DNA of 26,233 nt from Perkinsus olseni (Eukaryota > Perkinsozoa > Perkinsida): contig JABANN010000486.1 of assembly GCA_013115125.1 (NCBI GenBank), positions 1 to 26,233 of the forward strand. The letters are read 5' to 3'. The position numbers and the translations under genes were made by a program. Below are positions 1 through 11,377 of this stretch, in pieces (within the stretch, counting starts at the first letter, position 1; the number at the start of each line of letters is the position of its first letter). The notes below the pieces were generated by a model. It was not told the DNA's origin and did no database searches. It saw only the letters and a list, made by a program, of their open reading frames with translations.

Positions 1-60
1 TTTTACTAATTTGCTCTGGGCTTTATTAAATTGCTCTGGGGTTTTACTAAGTAGGTCTGG
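1..60. repeat. Three imperfect ~20-bp tandem repeats at the window edge
   Basis: Three consecutive blocks share the pattern TTTA-(C/T)-TAA followed by a spacer and TCTGG, for example CTTTATTAAATTGCTCTGGG at 21-40. Blocks 1 and 2 are very alike and block 3 is more diverged. The array may continue left of the window. No coding function is visible. Confidence 0.6.
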
Positions 61-716
61 AAATGGTGTAGATCCCCAGTAGTAGTGCTAAGTCAGAAAA
101 TAGCTAAAAGATGGACGGGAGAGTACAAAGCACTCGCCTTATTTGAGCAACATAATTTCCCCGGAAAATCTTTTCAGCTACGGACCAGAAATAGCCTCGC
201 AAGATCAGAGCGCACGCCCCGGAAATGAACCGCTCAGAGCGGCTATTCTCGTTTCTGAGGCTAACGCGCGTTCCCCGGCGCTCTCCGTCGGACCATGGCC
301 CCCTGGGGCCGTCCACATCCCTCCTACGGTTGAATCGAGGGTTGAGTTATCAATGATCAGGGCCCAAGAGTCAGTAAATCATTTCACGACGACTTGACGA
401 GAAACCTGCTGATTGAGTTGCTGTCTGACAGCTCATATAACAACTTTTGATGAGCCCTCAGCAGCAGCTTTGATAACGATGCCACGTCCTCACGAGCGAC
501 TACTCCGAACGAGCGATTGCGATGCTGCTGCCAAATCACCGAGGAGGCGCCCCAACGAGAGGTTTATTGAGAATCAAACTCATGATGGTCAGGTTGAAAT
601 GATGAATTGAGGCTGTGCCAGAGCATTCTTGGTAGATCATTTCGATGGACGAAGTGCAGAAGTGCATGCAGACTCATGACCGAGGGATACATCATTTCCC
701 GCTCGATGTCATTCAA
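61..716. other. Intergenic stretch downstream of M6
   Basis: This lies 3' of the stop codon of M6. It has only short open frames on both strands, and none shows a recognisable domain, conserved exon or codon pattern. It probably contains the 3' UTR of M6. I see no RNA gene or further MATH exon in it. Confidence 0.4.
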
Positions 717-3047
717 TCAGCTGTCTGATTTCATCTTCTTCGGAGAAGCTTCTGAGGCCTCTCCCGATCCAACTAATGTTCTCTTAGTCGGCTTGGACGG
801 CAAAGGCAACCTGAATGGGCTCCGACGTCAAAGGGAAATGCCGGGAGCTCAGAGGGAGAACTGGATCTCAACCAACCGGATCAGAGTGTAGGAGGCTACC
901 CCCGATAAGTCGACAGTTATTTCGGAGTCGGCTTCGTCGAACACCCCTATGTGACCTTTTTCGGCCCCATATCGCAGTAGGTCAACTTTCCCGATTCGCG
1001 GCGGGCCTCAGAAGAGAAAGATGAAAGATATTCACTCGGCGCGAAATAGAGGTGAAAAACAGCGGCGTATCCGTAGGAGCAATGCACAGTGGGACTCCGT
1101 GAGCTCACGTCTATATACATGAAAATTAGCAAGAACCTCCCAACTCATCACCCCTGCTGGTTCGTGAGACTCAGCGGGTCTCTCCCCTCATCCGCGGGCG
1201 TTGCTGATAGCCTTAGCACCTACAAGAATGGCACTTCTCGTGGTGACGAGCAAGATCCCCACCAGAGCTCCATTCTCATCCAGCCACCCAAGGTGCTCGT
1301 CTCTCATCTCGCGAACACTCATCAATAGGTTAGGCCCCCAGTTGTCATCTCCGGCGTCGGTCAGCGGGAGAGTGCCGACCCACCTCTAAGCGACACTGCG
1401 TGAGCTTCTTACATACCAGGCATCAAATGGGACCCCAAACTACCCTCGACTTACCATCGAGTCTGTCAATCTCTTGTGATTGACGACCGTCAGCTTGAGC
1501 TTGAGAGGCCTTTGGGCCTCTGCATCTGAAAAGGAGAGAATAGACAGCAAACGCTTGCGAGGGGCGATCATATTCCTTCTGAGATGGACGAGTGAGAGAG
1601 CCAGGCTGATTTCCACGTCTGAGATATGCCATCTGCGGTGGTCCGGCAATCTCAGATGGCAGTACCATCATCAAGCATTCCGACAGTTCATGCATCAGAT
1701 TCCGACAGTACACACGAGAGAGTAACGAAAGAAAAGGGAAACGTGCCATCATAGGAAAAGGGATCTCGCAGCGAGATTCTCGCTGTCCAGGAGCCGCGTC
1801 CCCTTCAGAGATTACCCTTTCTGGCCAGCAAATGTACGTATACAGCCAGCGCTTCCCGGCCATGAGGATGGCCGAGATGACCAGCTGGATATGCAGCCAC
1901 CTGAGGATGACTCATAGCATCGTAGCCGAGCAGAGCACAGTCGAACTGAAGTCAACAGCGCTGGTGACGACGAGCCAGAGTTAGCCCGCCCGAATCGTCT
2001 GCTTCTCCCGCGCGAGGCTCCCATCCTGTTTCGCTTGTTGATGCGGGGCTACTGGTGGGCACGAAAAGATGAGTAACTCACCTGTATGCGGTGATTGTTC
2101 ATCCACATCGGTCTGAGTCTGATAACTTCGCCTTTCTCAAAGTCCGACACACCCTCAATCTTGACTTCTTCGCAACCACCAGTGCCGACGACGAGACGTT
2201 GAGTAGGAGTCAGAGTAAACCTGCGATTCTCTTCCACGAACTTCTGGTCCATCAGGTACACGCGTGCTCGTATGACCTACAGCGTCTCCATCAGGGAGAG
2301 CGAGCACGGAGGAATCACTAACAAATACTTGAACAATTTGACCGCGGGGTAAAAAATATATTCGTAAGTGTCGATGAACTGCTATTTGAAATAAGATGAG
2401 AGGCTTATCATGAGACCTACTATATTTCCGCTCCCATCGACGAAATCTTCTCGATCTGATTTCCTCACTCCCCCGAGTAAATTCCTCCATCCCGAATCCT
2501 GGTTCTTCCCGAAGCTCTTAAGATCAAACCAAGTCTGGAGGATTGGATGCAAAGAGGGGGCCCAAGCGGAGCGCTCACGATAGTCTTCTGCTCATCGCGT
2601 TGATTAATCACGCTTATCTCGAAAGCAACGTGAGGGAAAACCTCCCCGTCACTCACTCCTGACATCAGAATGGACCACAATAATACCGCCGAGAACAGGG
2701 GCTAGACTATACCGTCGGTAGAGATCCGCTCCAGAAAGACATCCAAGCCCTTCTTCTCTATCCCTTGCGGGTAGATCGTAAGCTGAGAGAGCGGCAGTGA
2801 AGCCCACGGATTGCGACAAAAAACGTTTCGAAATAGAGCAGTCGCTGCTCACCCGATGATGAAAGGACCCGCAGCGCTTCGTTGGCGAGCGAATGCACTC
2901 CCCGACTTTGTACTTCGCGTCATTCACCCGGAATATGAGCTCAGAGAACCCCGCATCTCCGCTTGCTGAGACGAGAGAAAATACTGACTCTACGAATTTC
3001 GCAGTGCTGAATGACCGAACGAGCACTGTCCCATATAGCGTAGTCAT
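717..3047 (-). CDS. M6: tandem MATH-domain protein with basic C-terminal tail (first exon uncertain)
   Basis: Split gene, with exons 2-11 at 2965-2853, 2782-2713, 2658-2579, 2534-2421, 2276-2082, 1900-1816, 1525-1455, 1385-1263, 1219-1152 and 810-717. Every junction is GT-AG and phases agree throughout, giving 337 residues without exon 1. MATH1 runs from FSELIFRV through LTIYPQG and FEISVINQRD to NIVIRARVYL. MATH2 runs from VKIEGVSDFEKGE through VAAYPAGH, LKLKLTVVNHKR, DDNWGPNLLMS and GWLDEN to LRLSATPADEGRDP. The tail KPTKRTL...SPKKMKSDS is basic and resembles a bipartite nuclear signal. MATH folds bind protein partners; the partner here is unknown. It is closest to M5. The reading frame of exon 2 is open upstream to an ATG at 3047, used here as the outer bound, but a separate spliced first exon, as in M2, M4 and M5, is at least as likely. 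It shows no damage. Confidence 0.78.
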
Positions 3048-4750
3048 CGGCGGGGATTCGGAACCTCTCTATTGCAGTCCGGTCGAAGAAGACTGTCCAC
3101 AGCTGGCCTGATCCAAGTTTGAATATTGGAGCGAGCCCGGCCTAAGTACATTGAAAATTTGTAAAGTTTTCGCCTTGTGTGAGTTTCGCAGACCAGCTCT
3201 CACGTCGCATCGACAAAAGTAGATTTTTGATTTTCTTTCCTGCGGCCACACATCAATTCCCGCACTGATCTCGCGCTCATCACTGATCCCGCACCGTTGA
3301 GTTGCCGCGTCTTATGTATAGGGCTGAAGCAGTCAAATTCTCGGGAAATCGAAAGTTCGTTCCGAGAAGGCGATTCATTCACCACACGACAGCTTAGGTC
3401 ATTCTGAGTTCACCAGTGCCCTTCGCGGCCGCTGAATCGTCTGGACTGAGAAGAAAACCTTACAAATGTGCAGCAGTGATTCGAAACACCACAGCACGAT
3501 GCATAAGCAAAGTTGAAATCGACTCAAAACCTCGCTTATGTTATCGCTGAGGACGCAAAAGCCATCCATCCTTCCACGACAATGCACCACCGACGCATGC
3601 TAGTGAAGCAAAAACGATGGAGGTGATGAAGACTTTTCGGGATTACCAAATCGAGCACACCCTTACTCGCAATGACTCCTCTGGCGGCCATCTCTCGCTG
3701 ACTGGATGGGGCCATGAGAATCAGAAAGTACTTCTATAGGAGCTGCTGACTACAAAGCGCAAGTTAAACATTTTTAGCGAGAATGTTGTAGCAGACGATC
3801 AACACAACAATCAGCTGATCAGATTGAAATCCCCTTCAGCACCTTTCTCGTCGGCATGGTCGGTTATCGCCATCATACGGAGAGTAACGGCGGGGCAAAG
3901 ATCGACCTAGGGAGTGGTCAAGAGAGCATGGGCCGTGATTGAGCTCATCCGTCGTCCGTCCTGCTCAGAGATGATATCTGCGTGTCGGTTGAGGCTCATC
4001 AACGAATGAAAAGATCAAGGAGGTTCCCTTTCAGGATCCTCCACGTTCAACAACGGCGCCACGAGGCCTCAGACGACTGGTCTTTCACATCACAATGGGC
4101 CGACTCCAGCTAGCTGCAGAAAACAATGCAACATGGAAAGACAAAATCAACCACTGCATTTAATTGGGAGTAAAGGGTGGAAAAGTAAAAACACAGTATT
4201 CCTGGGAAATCACGAAGATCAGGAGCGTGCGCATAAAACATTTCACCGGAAACTGCACTTGTCCGAAAGAATGATAGAGAAGTTTATTTAACGGCTGAGG
4301 CGCGCTAGTCAGGCAGCTATGATAACGGTGATCTCGGCCCGACAGGGGTGAGAATTGGCCTCTCTGGTACGACTTGGAATCTCTGTCGAATTGACTACAT
4401 ACGCTGACTCGTCGTGAGATACTCAGGCACCCCACAGGTCGCGAGCACATCAAACCACCATAATCTCACTTACCGCGACGTACACCTATTGGGTGATATC
4501 CCCTCTTCATCTAGAGGCTCATTGTTTAACTCAACCCAGTACACGCGAAACGGTGGAGGCTCCTCTCTTCCTCAACAGCAGAAGCAATGAGTTGTACAGT
4601 CCTCTCAATTCGGTTTACGGAGCATTCAAGAACAGAGCTTAGTCCGGCTCCAGTCGAGGTGTAATATTATATTAAAAATCGTAAATCATGAAAGGGCATA
4701 AGCTATCGATGCAGATGATGACGATGCCATCGTATGACACTGAGTCTCCC
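3048..4750. other. Intergenic region upstream of M6 and downstream of the ubiquitin-like gene
   Basis: About 1.7 kb without a gene I can support. The longest open frame is 97 codons on the minus strand at 4160-4453; it has no recognisable domain and no clear splice partners. The first exon and promoter of M6 probably lie in the left part (3050-3700), but no candidate exon fits the required phase convincingly. Confidence 0.4.
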
Positions 4751-6139
4751 CTAGGACCCGCGGAGCCTGAGAACGAGTTGGAGTGTTGAGTTTCCCTCGA
4801 TACCATAGTCGACTATCAAGCGGCCATCCATAAGTTGCTGGCCGGCGTAAATAAGCCTTTGAGTATCTGGAGGATGCAAAAGGCCGTCTTCAATTCTCGC
4901 CTTAACATCCTCGACCTTGTAATGATTGTAGCAGCGAATTGCCAGTGTGCGTCCATGGAGGTCTTGGATCGTGATAGGGAAGGGGGATCCGCGAACACAG
5001 CCATCCACAGCGAGCTCGGCTCCACGACGAACCGCCGACAAGGCCTCATCCGATAGGCGCTCGCTATCACCCAGTTGGCGCCCGTTGAAAGATACTCGCG
5101 AAGTCCTATCATAACCTACCCTCCACAAGGCCCTTCGGATTCCCTGCACGCTGATGCACGGAGAAACGGCTAGCTGGACCACATTGTTCGCCGAGTCCCT
5201 CACCCTCACTGCCGACGACCGCTTTAGACTCAGCACTACCGAGCACGAACGTTCATTCACGTAGGCCGAGAGAAGCCCATCCTCCAGCTCCCGGCCATTG
5301 AGTACGAGCCGTTGATGATCAGGAGGGAAGCCCGTCTCTCGTTCCACCATTTCCTTAACCCGCGCCACCGTGTAGGAGGAGAGAGCATAGATGGAGGCGA
5401 ACCCGCCGTCAAGAGTATCCGCCCTCACGTAAAGCCTCCCTACAGCTTCGACCCTCAGACGTACGAAGCCCTCCGCCTCGATACCCAACTCGCTGGCAGT
5501 GGTTGTAGCATGTTGTGCACCACCATCATCACTGGATATACTCTGTTGTGTGAGCGGGATGCCCCAACGGTCCCTGATTTCTCGCTGCACCTCGGCAATT
5601 GTGGTGGATGGAATAACATCGATCTCAATGGGACGATCCCCATACGTCAAGAGTCCGACCTCGATGGTGGCAACGGTAATGAGACGGACGATGACATGTC
5701 GAGTGAGTTGTCTACTCAAGTACTCGGCAACAGCACGATAATCTTGCTTGATGCTGCCGGGCACCACCAGCCTCTGATCATCCGCCGATACACCAGTAAC
5801 CTCCTCGATCTTACCCTTGATAGTTGAAATTGTATCGGGAGCATCAACAGATATCCTCACAGGGGCACCGGTGAGTCTCCTCACAGAAATGTCGACTTCG
5901 CCACATAGCCGAAGGACAAAGTGCAGATCGCGTTGTTGATTGTGGTTCACTTCAGAGAGGAACTGGTCGTCTTGAACGGGCTGGCCATTGAGGAAGAGCA
6001 TTTGTTGGCACTCCGCGACACCAATCTTAGCTGATATCCTAGTCTTGAGCTCCCTCACCAGTTGGGACGTCTCGGTGTCTACTATCACTGCTGGATTATA
6101 CCCATCAGCCTCGGAGGGGAAGAAGAAGAAGGTGGGCAT
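4751..6139 (-). CDS. Intronless polyprotein of six diverged ubiquitin-like domains, ending LRLRGS
   Basis: Uninterrupted frame of 462 codons from the chosen ATG (6139). That methionine, MPTFFFF, aligns with ubiquitin Met1; an in-frame ATG at 6205 would add 22 residues. Six ubiquitin-like repeats lie near residues 1-80, 82-159, 160-232, 235-307, 309-384 and 387-462. Repeat 6 is closest to ubiquitin ([40 protein letters not shown]), and repeat 4 has [17 protein letters not shown]. In repeat 6 the positions of Lys6, 11, 29, 33, 48 and 63 are replaced and only Lys27 remains. No repeat ends in Gly-Gly: the first ends LRLCG and the last LRLRGS. Cleavage into conjugatable monomers, as in polyubiquitin, is therefore unlikely. 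It is more plausibly a stable multi-Ubl binding scaffold. It sits among MATH genes, a family often tied to ubiquitin pathways, which suggests but does not prove a link. Family assignment is strong; function is inferred. Confidence 0.88.
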   Translation of the reverse strand: MPTFFFFPSEADGYNPAVIVDTETSQLVRELKTRISAKIGVAECQQMLFLNGQPVQDDQFLSEVNHNQQRDLHFVLRLCGEVDISVRRLTGAPVRISVDAPDTISTIKGKIEEVTGVSADDQRLVVPGSIKQDYRAVAEYLSRQLTRHVIVRLITVATIEVGLLTYGDRPIEIDVIPSTTIAEVQREIRDRWGIPLTQQSISSDDGGAQHATTTASELGIEAEGFVRLRVEAVGRLYVRADTLDGGFASIYALSSYTVARVKEMVERETGFPPDHQRLVLNGRELEDGLLSAYVNERSCSVVLSLKRSSAVRVRDSANNVVQLAVSPCISVQGIRRALWRVGYDRTSRVSFNGRQLGDSERLSDEALSAVRRGAELAVDGCVRGSPFPITIQDLHGRTLAIRCYNHYKVEDVKARIEDGLLHPPDTQRLIYAGQQLMDGRLIVDYGIEGNSTLQLVLRLRGS

Positions 6140-6205
6140 GAATAGTCGAAGACCTGCTATCCCACGCGGGCAACTACCGTGTAACCACAACTTGAGATCC
6201 GACAA

Positions 6206-6957
6206 TACGAAATAGCGGATCCATCAGTTGCGGCAGTACTACGCTATGCTCTAGGAATGCGCCGAGGGAAGGAACAGGATTTTCGCTATGGCAAGCTTTT
6301 CTTGGCAAGTTGAGAAGAATTGCAGGCAACAGACCATCGATACAGTCATCATTACTCATAAGTCACTAACGCAGTCCGAAATATGTCCTGTGTAATGAAG
6401 CCAGACTCCGCCAGTGTATGCGTGCATTTGCTAGACTGGCACGCATGCGCATAAGTAGCGGCTGTATCCGTGAATCTCGTCCGGCAAGTCCAAAGGTAAA
6501 CTCGTGGTAGCCCACAGTGCACTACTCCCAGCGGAGCTAACTGGCACTGAGTATCATCTGTCATATTGCATGACCCAACACCAGCAGACCTGGTAAGTGA
6601 TCCCTATTACCAAGAAGAACGACAAGTAATCTGCTGAGTGATCTCAACATCATGCGAACCACCCATCAGGGCACCCAGGATCTTTCAACACGAATTCGCA
6701 ACTAACGCTGGTCTTCTTATACCATCACAACGGTTGGTGTATGAAGCTCCCAAGAACTGAGCACATCGGTGAAACTATAAGTGAGCTGGTAACCAACAGC
6801 GCGCATCTGTCCGCATGGAGATAACGAGGTGATCCTGACGGGCCTCGGGGATGATAAAACGCTCATTTTTCATTCACCCGTGCCTTTCTAATCAAGCTGA
6901 ACAACTTCTCTTTCTTAACCTACGATGTGCAACGTACAATCTCGCCATGTTTATCTG
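6206..6957. other. Intergenic region upstream of the ubiquitin-like gene
   Basis: Only short open frames are present, none with a domain or a MATH-type exon. It should contain the promoter and the spliced-leader acceptor or 5' UTR of the ubiquitin-like gene. I found no spliced-leader remnant on the minus strand here. Confidence 0.35.
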
Positions 6958-7326
6958 TTAACGACCCGTACCATCATGCTTTTTCGTGTTCAAATCGGCC
7001 TCAATACCAAATCCAGCTCTCCCGCTCGAAAAATGTCGACCAGTAGCATGCCGAACAGCAAGTTTAACGTTTGACTTGGCAGGCCTGGGCCGTGAATTCC
7101 GGAACTTCGGTGCAGGGACCGTGATGACTCTGGAAGTCTCCTTCGAGAACTTCGGAGCCTCCGTATAACGAGTATTGCACCATACCGAGTACCAATGCGA
7201 TCTTACACTCTCATCTAATACACTCTTCAATTCAGCCCATGACAGGTAAAAAGCCTCCCAGTCGCCAGCCTCCGGCCCAGAAAATTCCCCGTAGACCCGT
7301 AGGGGGCAAGCCACTTCGAAAAACAT
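6958..7326 (-). CDS. Uncertain open frame, 122 codons, faintly MATH-like
   Basis: Open frame between M5 and the ubiquitin-like gene, on the same strand as both. I do not recognise the product. Residues 6-30 (CPLRVYGEFSGPEAGDWEAF, then YLSW) resemble the LKVYP-G...FYL strand pair of a MATH domain, and WAELKSVLDES recalls exon 5 of the MATH units. The rest is basic and low in recognisable order. A possible acceptor, TTCTCAG, lies just 5' of the ATG, so it could be one exon of a larger decayed unit. It could equally be chance; without expression data I would not call it a gene firmly. Confidence 0.22.
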   Translation of the reverse strand: MFFEVACPLRVYGEFSGPEAGDWEAFYLSWAELKSVLDESVRSHWYSVWCNTRYTEAPKFSKETSRVITVPAPKFRNSRPRPAKSNVKLAVRHATGRHFSSGRAGFGIEADLNTKKHDGTGR

Positions 7327-7507
7327 ATATCCTGAGAATTCTAAGTTAAATCAAGGAACGAGATTCTCATTGAAACAGTACTACCGAAATGCCAGAACGA
7401 TTGGTAATCGGTAGTCGTGGTAGGTTGTGATGAAAATGGGCGGAGCGAAGGAGTGTATGGGAAATGATGGTCCAGTCCCGGAGCGTATATCATCCAACAA
7501 TCGAGAT

Positions 7508-10020
7508 TCAGTTATCTGATTTAACCTTCTTGCTGTGACCTCGGGGAGAGTCTCCGGAATCTGGTATCTTCCTCTTAGTCGACCTGAGGGACACGATAGA
7601 TCCGAGCCTAGACGCTGTGTTCATGGATTTCCTGAGAATGCGACCGAATGGAGCACCGACGATGCTCCTTCATTTCGCACGCGATTCCATACGGAGCCGC
7701 GTTAGAACTTAAACGCCCCGCTCGAATATACCGTTTTTGTGTCTTCACGAAGCTCAGCGGGTCTCTACCCTCATCCGTAGCCTTCGCTGATATTCTCAGT
7801 ATCTACTAGGATACTCACTAGCAAGGAGGGCGAGGCAGACCTGGCCGTGATCCCTACCAAAGTTCCTTTCTCATCCAACCACCCCATCCCATTATTTCTC
7901 AGGTCTTCGATATTCAACAGTCGGTGGGGCCCCCAGCTGTCATCTCCTTCGTCACCGAACTCGACAGCGCCAGACCAGCTCTGATCAAATAAGAATGGGG
8001 CGCGAGAAGCCAGTGAAGTGCCCCAGAAGCAGGCCCACTCACGAAAAGCAATGCATAGCGAGGCGTAGAAACATCGAAAACAACTCAATCAATGTGATGG
8101 GTGCACTCAGCTAGAGGTTCTCAGCGAAACTAACTGACGGAGATTTGTCTATCCATCGCTCGGCGAGCGACGCTCGCAAAGTCTAGCCTGCACAAGGAGT
8201 CAGTCCCAACTCACAACAGAGTCCACAAATCTTCTGTGATTCACTACAGTGATCTTGAACTTGAGTGACTCATTTGGCACTACATCGCCTGATAAAGAAG
8301 GGAAGCGAGGCACATGGTCGAAGACTGATATAGATAAGTCATGCCGACGAGAACGATACATTACAAGCGCTAGTCGAACGAGCACTTTCCGCACTTCAAA
8401 AGCCAGCTTTACTCAAACGAGGATTTCTATCGAACCACTTGAATGCTTCGTGCACGCAAGTGCCGTCGAATTAATGGAGAGGTGAACTAGGCGATTCCAC
8501 TGTCTATCACAGGCATGGAGGACAGTCTTTCATTTCCATACTGCAACAAGCACACTCGTTGCCATTCGAGCCTAGTAGGTGTACATATACAGCGAGCCCC
8601 TCTTGGCCACGAGGATGGTCGGGGTGGCCTCCCGGATACGCCGCGACCTGAAACCGAAGCATAGCTTCATGAGGTGAGATGAGAATCCCGAGAGTTAACG
8701 ACGCGACAGGATCATAGATGGCGTTGAAGAGTGACGAAAGAGGCTATCGAAAGAAGGAGCATTCTCGCCCCTACCTCTCGAGCCACTCCGCTAGGGGGGC
8801 TCGGGATTGCGAAGCCGCCACGAGAAGAACGACGATGAGGAGCCCACCTGTATGCGATGGTTGTTCATCCATACTGGCTTTGGCCGGACGACCTCGCCTT
8901 TTTGAAAATCGGCTACATCTTCAATCTTAATCTCTCGCTCCTCACTACCGGCAGCGACATGTTGCGCCGGAGAGGACGCCAGCTTTAAAATCTCTACCAA
9001 CTCCTCTGGATCTATTGAGTACACGCGTGCTCGTATGACCTACGCACAAGGTGCCCTCGCTGCTGGACTTCATCCGAGCATCATATGCCTCAGAGTGACT
9101 CGAAACTCTAGCGAAATTCGCCTTACTATTTCCTCCTTCATGTTCTTATAATCCTTCCGCTCTGATGACTGAAGACCTCTGAAAATGTCCCTCCACCCGG
9201 AGTCCTCATTCTTGCCGAAGCACTTTACATCCACACGAGTCTAAGAAATTAACTATACCGAGAAGACAGCTCGTGGTTAGCGCCTACGATAGTGCTCTCC
9301 GCATCCCGATGATTCACCACACTTATATCGAAGGCGACGCACGGATAAGCTTGGCCGGCAATTCCTGATGAGTATGGGAGGCAGGGCGATACGACAGACC
9401 GCTACCATCTGGAGAGACTCGCTCGAGGAAGACATCCAATCCTTCTTTCTCCCTCCCTTTGGGAAAGACCAGAAGCTGAGGGAATACCGAAAAATGTGTG
9501 TCTCCTAGAAGCACTACCATCGACGCTCACCCGATGATGGAAGGACCCACACTGCTTCGTTGAGGAGCGAACAAACTCTCCGACTCTGTACTTAGCGTCA
9601 TCCACTCGGAATATAAGCTCAGAGGCTTCTAAGGTTCGACTCGCTGGGGAAGAAAACGATGCCCTATTCATAACGATCTCGACGCAGTTAGCGATTATGA
9701 TGGAAGAGAAAAGTCGAGAGCGTTATCCGGCGCCTCCAGCACCCCCGACCCATGCAGGAGTTACGGTCAGTCGTGAGACCTCTCATTTGAAGGCTTCAAC
9801 TGATTCTCATCGCGCCCGCTGCTGAGTGAATGGACAAATCGCTAGCACGTACAAGCATATTCAACCGTACATGGGTAAGCTAGGATAGAGGGATCGACGA
9901 GGTTTGCGACGGTTTTCGAGCCTGAGATCAATCCCAACCTGCATTGTTGAGTGCCAAGACTTCTCTGCAGGCCGCCATTTGTTGATAGGTGACCCCTGAG
10001 CGGGTCGGTGGTACGGCCAT
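7508..10020 (-). CDS. M5: complete tandem MATH-domain gene, 11 exons, 353 aa
   Basis: Exons at 10020-9939, 9628-9531, 9475-9406, 9364-9288, 9240-9127, 9039-8848, 8647-8563, 8288-8215, 7980-7858, 7802-7732 and 7583-7508 total 1062 nt, frame-consistent from ATG to TGA. Exon 1 was chosen because it ends one base into a codon at a GT, as in M2 and M4. MATH1 (about residues 30-155) shows ELIFRVDD, LLVFPKG, FDISVVNHRD and SGWRDIF. MATH2 (about 180-317) shows IKIEDVADFQKGE, VAAYPGGHPDH, LKFKITVVNHRR, DDSWGPHRLLNIEDLR, GWLDEKG and LRISAKATDEGRDP. The tail has KRK and, 13 residues on, KKVK, like a bipartite nuclear signal. Intron 7 would begin GC rather than GT (8562-8561); all others are GT-AG. The fold is known to bind peptides or partner proteins. 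Exon 1 is the least certain part. No lesion is visible. Confidence 0.83.
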
Positions 10021-10847
10021 GCGGATACCGAAGAGTACAGGCGCGAACTGCAGAGCGCTAGTGCTCCTCATTTTTCCTATACAGCAAGCGGACAAGGCAG
10101 AGGCGAAGAAGGAACGCAAAATCGTGGATTGGAAATCTCCAAGTTTGCTAGCACTGAGTCGACGCTACGCTCCGCCATTCATCTTAATATATCAAGGTTG
10201 ACAGACTGCTGGAGAAAGAAGGAGTGCAAGTGCAGAGAAAACCAACCACGACTTCAATCAGTCCGCAAACAGGAGAATCTTGGCAGGTTCCTGGCCGGGG
10301 GATGCCAGCTCGTAAGGGGGCTCTTTCCTTCCTAGTCAGATGCCTAGCTCTTAGGCGTTGCTACTACGTTAGGGACCTGCTCCGCAAAGGACCAGCCATG
10401 CTCTTCGGCGATCTTTGACCAATCTCACTGCATGCTCGGACGCGTTCCTCAGATTGGAGTGAAATGGCCCTCGGGGAGATCCGTTGCCGGCTCACTCCGC
10501 GCGGTGCGCGTCACGAGTCGTAGCAGACGCACCTAAGTTTTCTCATTCGCATGGGCAGGGTTCAACGAGGGTCTTTGAGTGACTTCATGTCGATGACTTT
10601 CAAAAGGCGCAAGGAAAGTCTTAGTGTCATGACGGAGTCAACGCTTATTCATCATCAATTTACGAGACCAAATGCATTTGTTGGGAGGTTCACCCAGAGG
10701 GCGGTACACCCAAAAGGTCAGCGATGGAAGGAATCCAAGTGAGAGACGGCTGCATGAAGGCCAGCATGCATCCAAGGCCAGTGATTCTGTCAGTATGGAC
10801 GATCAACGAGCCCTAGGACGCTTTCCAACTGGAAGATAAAAATTCAC

Positions 10848-10922
10848 CTGCATTGTTGGATGCATGCGACCACTTCTTGCCTGTGATTGACCGAGCGAAC
10901 CCGAACCGGATACTGCGGCCAT
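10848..10922 (-). other. Second copy of a MATH-gene first exon (exon-1-like)
   Basis: A 75-nt stretch starting CCATGGCCG and ending CAACAATGCAG followed by GTGAAT. It resembles M5 exon 1 (10020-9939: GCATGGCCG...CAACAATGCAG, then GTTGGG). It reads as a Ser/Gly/Arg-rich peptide beginning MAAVSGSGSLGQSQ. The intervening sequence differs by small length changes and it ends in a different phase from M5 exon 1. It may be an alternative first exon or a leftover duplicate. A minus-strand open frame at 10813-11184 covers it in another frame, with no recognised domain. Confidence 0.3.
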
Positions 10923-11377
10923 GGGAACAGAACGAAGCTGAGAGCTGGACAGGCGTACGTTCTAGAATTCCCTTGAGTTGAGTACCGCAGAGCCCTGATC
11001 TGAGATAAGCGCAAATCTGCGAAGTTTGCAAACGATTGAACTCTGTCGCCCAGACATCATCATGACATGATTGGGGGGAGTCCAAAGGGTCATTACGCAG
11101 GACTGTAACTGGCCATCCGCTTTCAGAATTTTGCGTAGAACCTTTACCTTTCTCTGAGATGTCGAATTTCAGAATTCGGGACATTCTCCCCAGACCTGGA
11201 GTTGGTGAGGATAATGTAAGATATACACATAGCGCTGGGCCTCGATCCTGGCGATAAACAAGATCAGCCGGGCGGAGCGGTTGTCGAATTCCAGAACGAG
11301 ATCCAGACGCTGTACTCTGCCCACTCTCATTTTATAACAATGTTAAAGATGGGTTTATTGTGCCCTGACGACTTTCG
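10923..11377. other. Intergenic region between the exon-1-like segment and M4b
   Basis: No domain, conserved exon or RNA gene recognised. The only sizeable open frame is the minus-strand 10813-11184 frame noted with the exon-1-like segment. I see no MATH tail exon for M4b here. Confidence 0.3.

Noticed and set aside
2649-3047. A 132-codon single-exon gene
   Set aside because: Its middle is exon 2 of M6; beyond HHR it runs across a GT donor into intron 2, where the MATH homology stops.
5312-5827. Plus-strand open frame of 171 codons
   Set aside because: It is antisense to the ubiquitin-like gene, whose minus-strand frame has clear domain homology; the plus-strand product has none.
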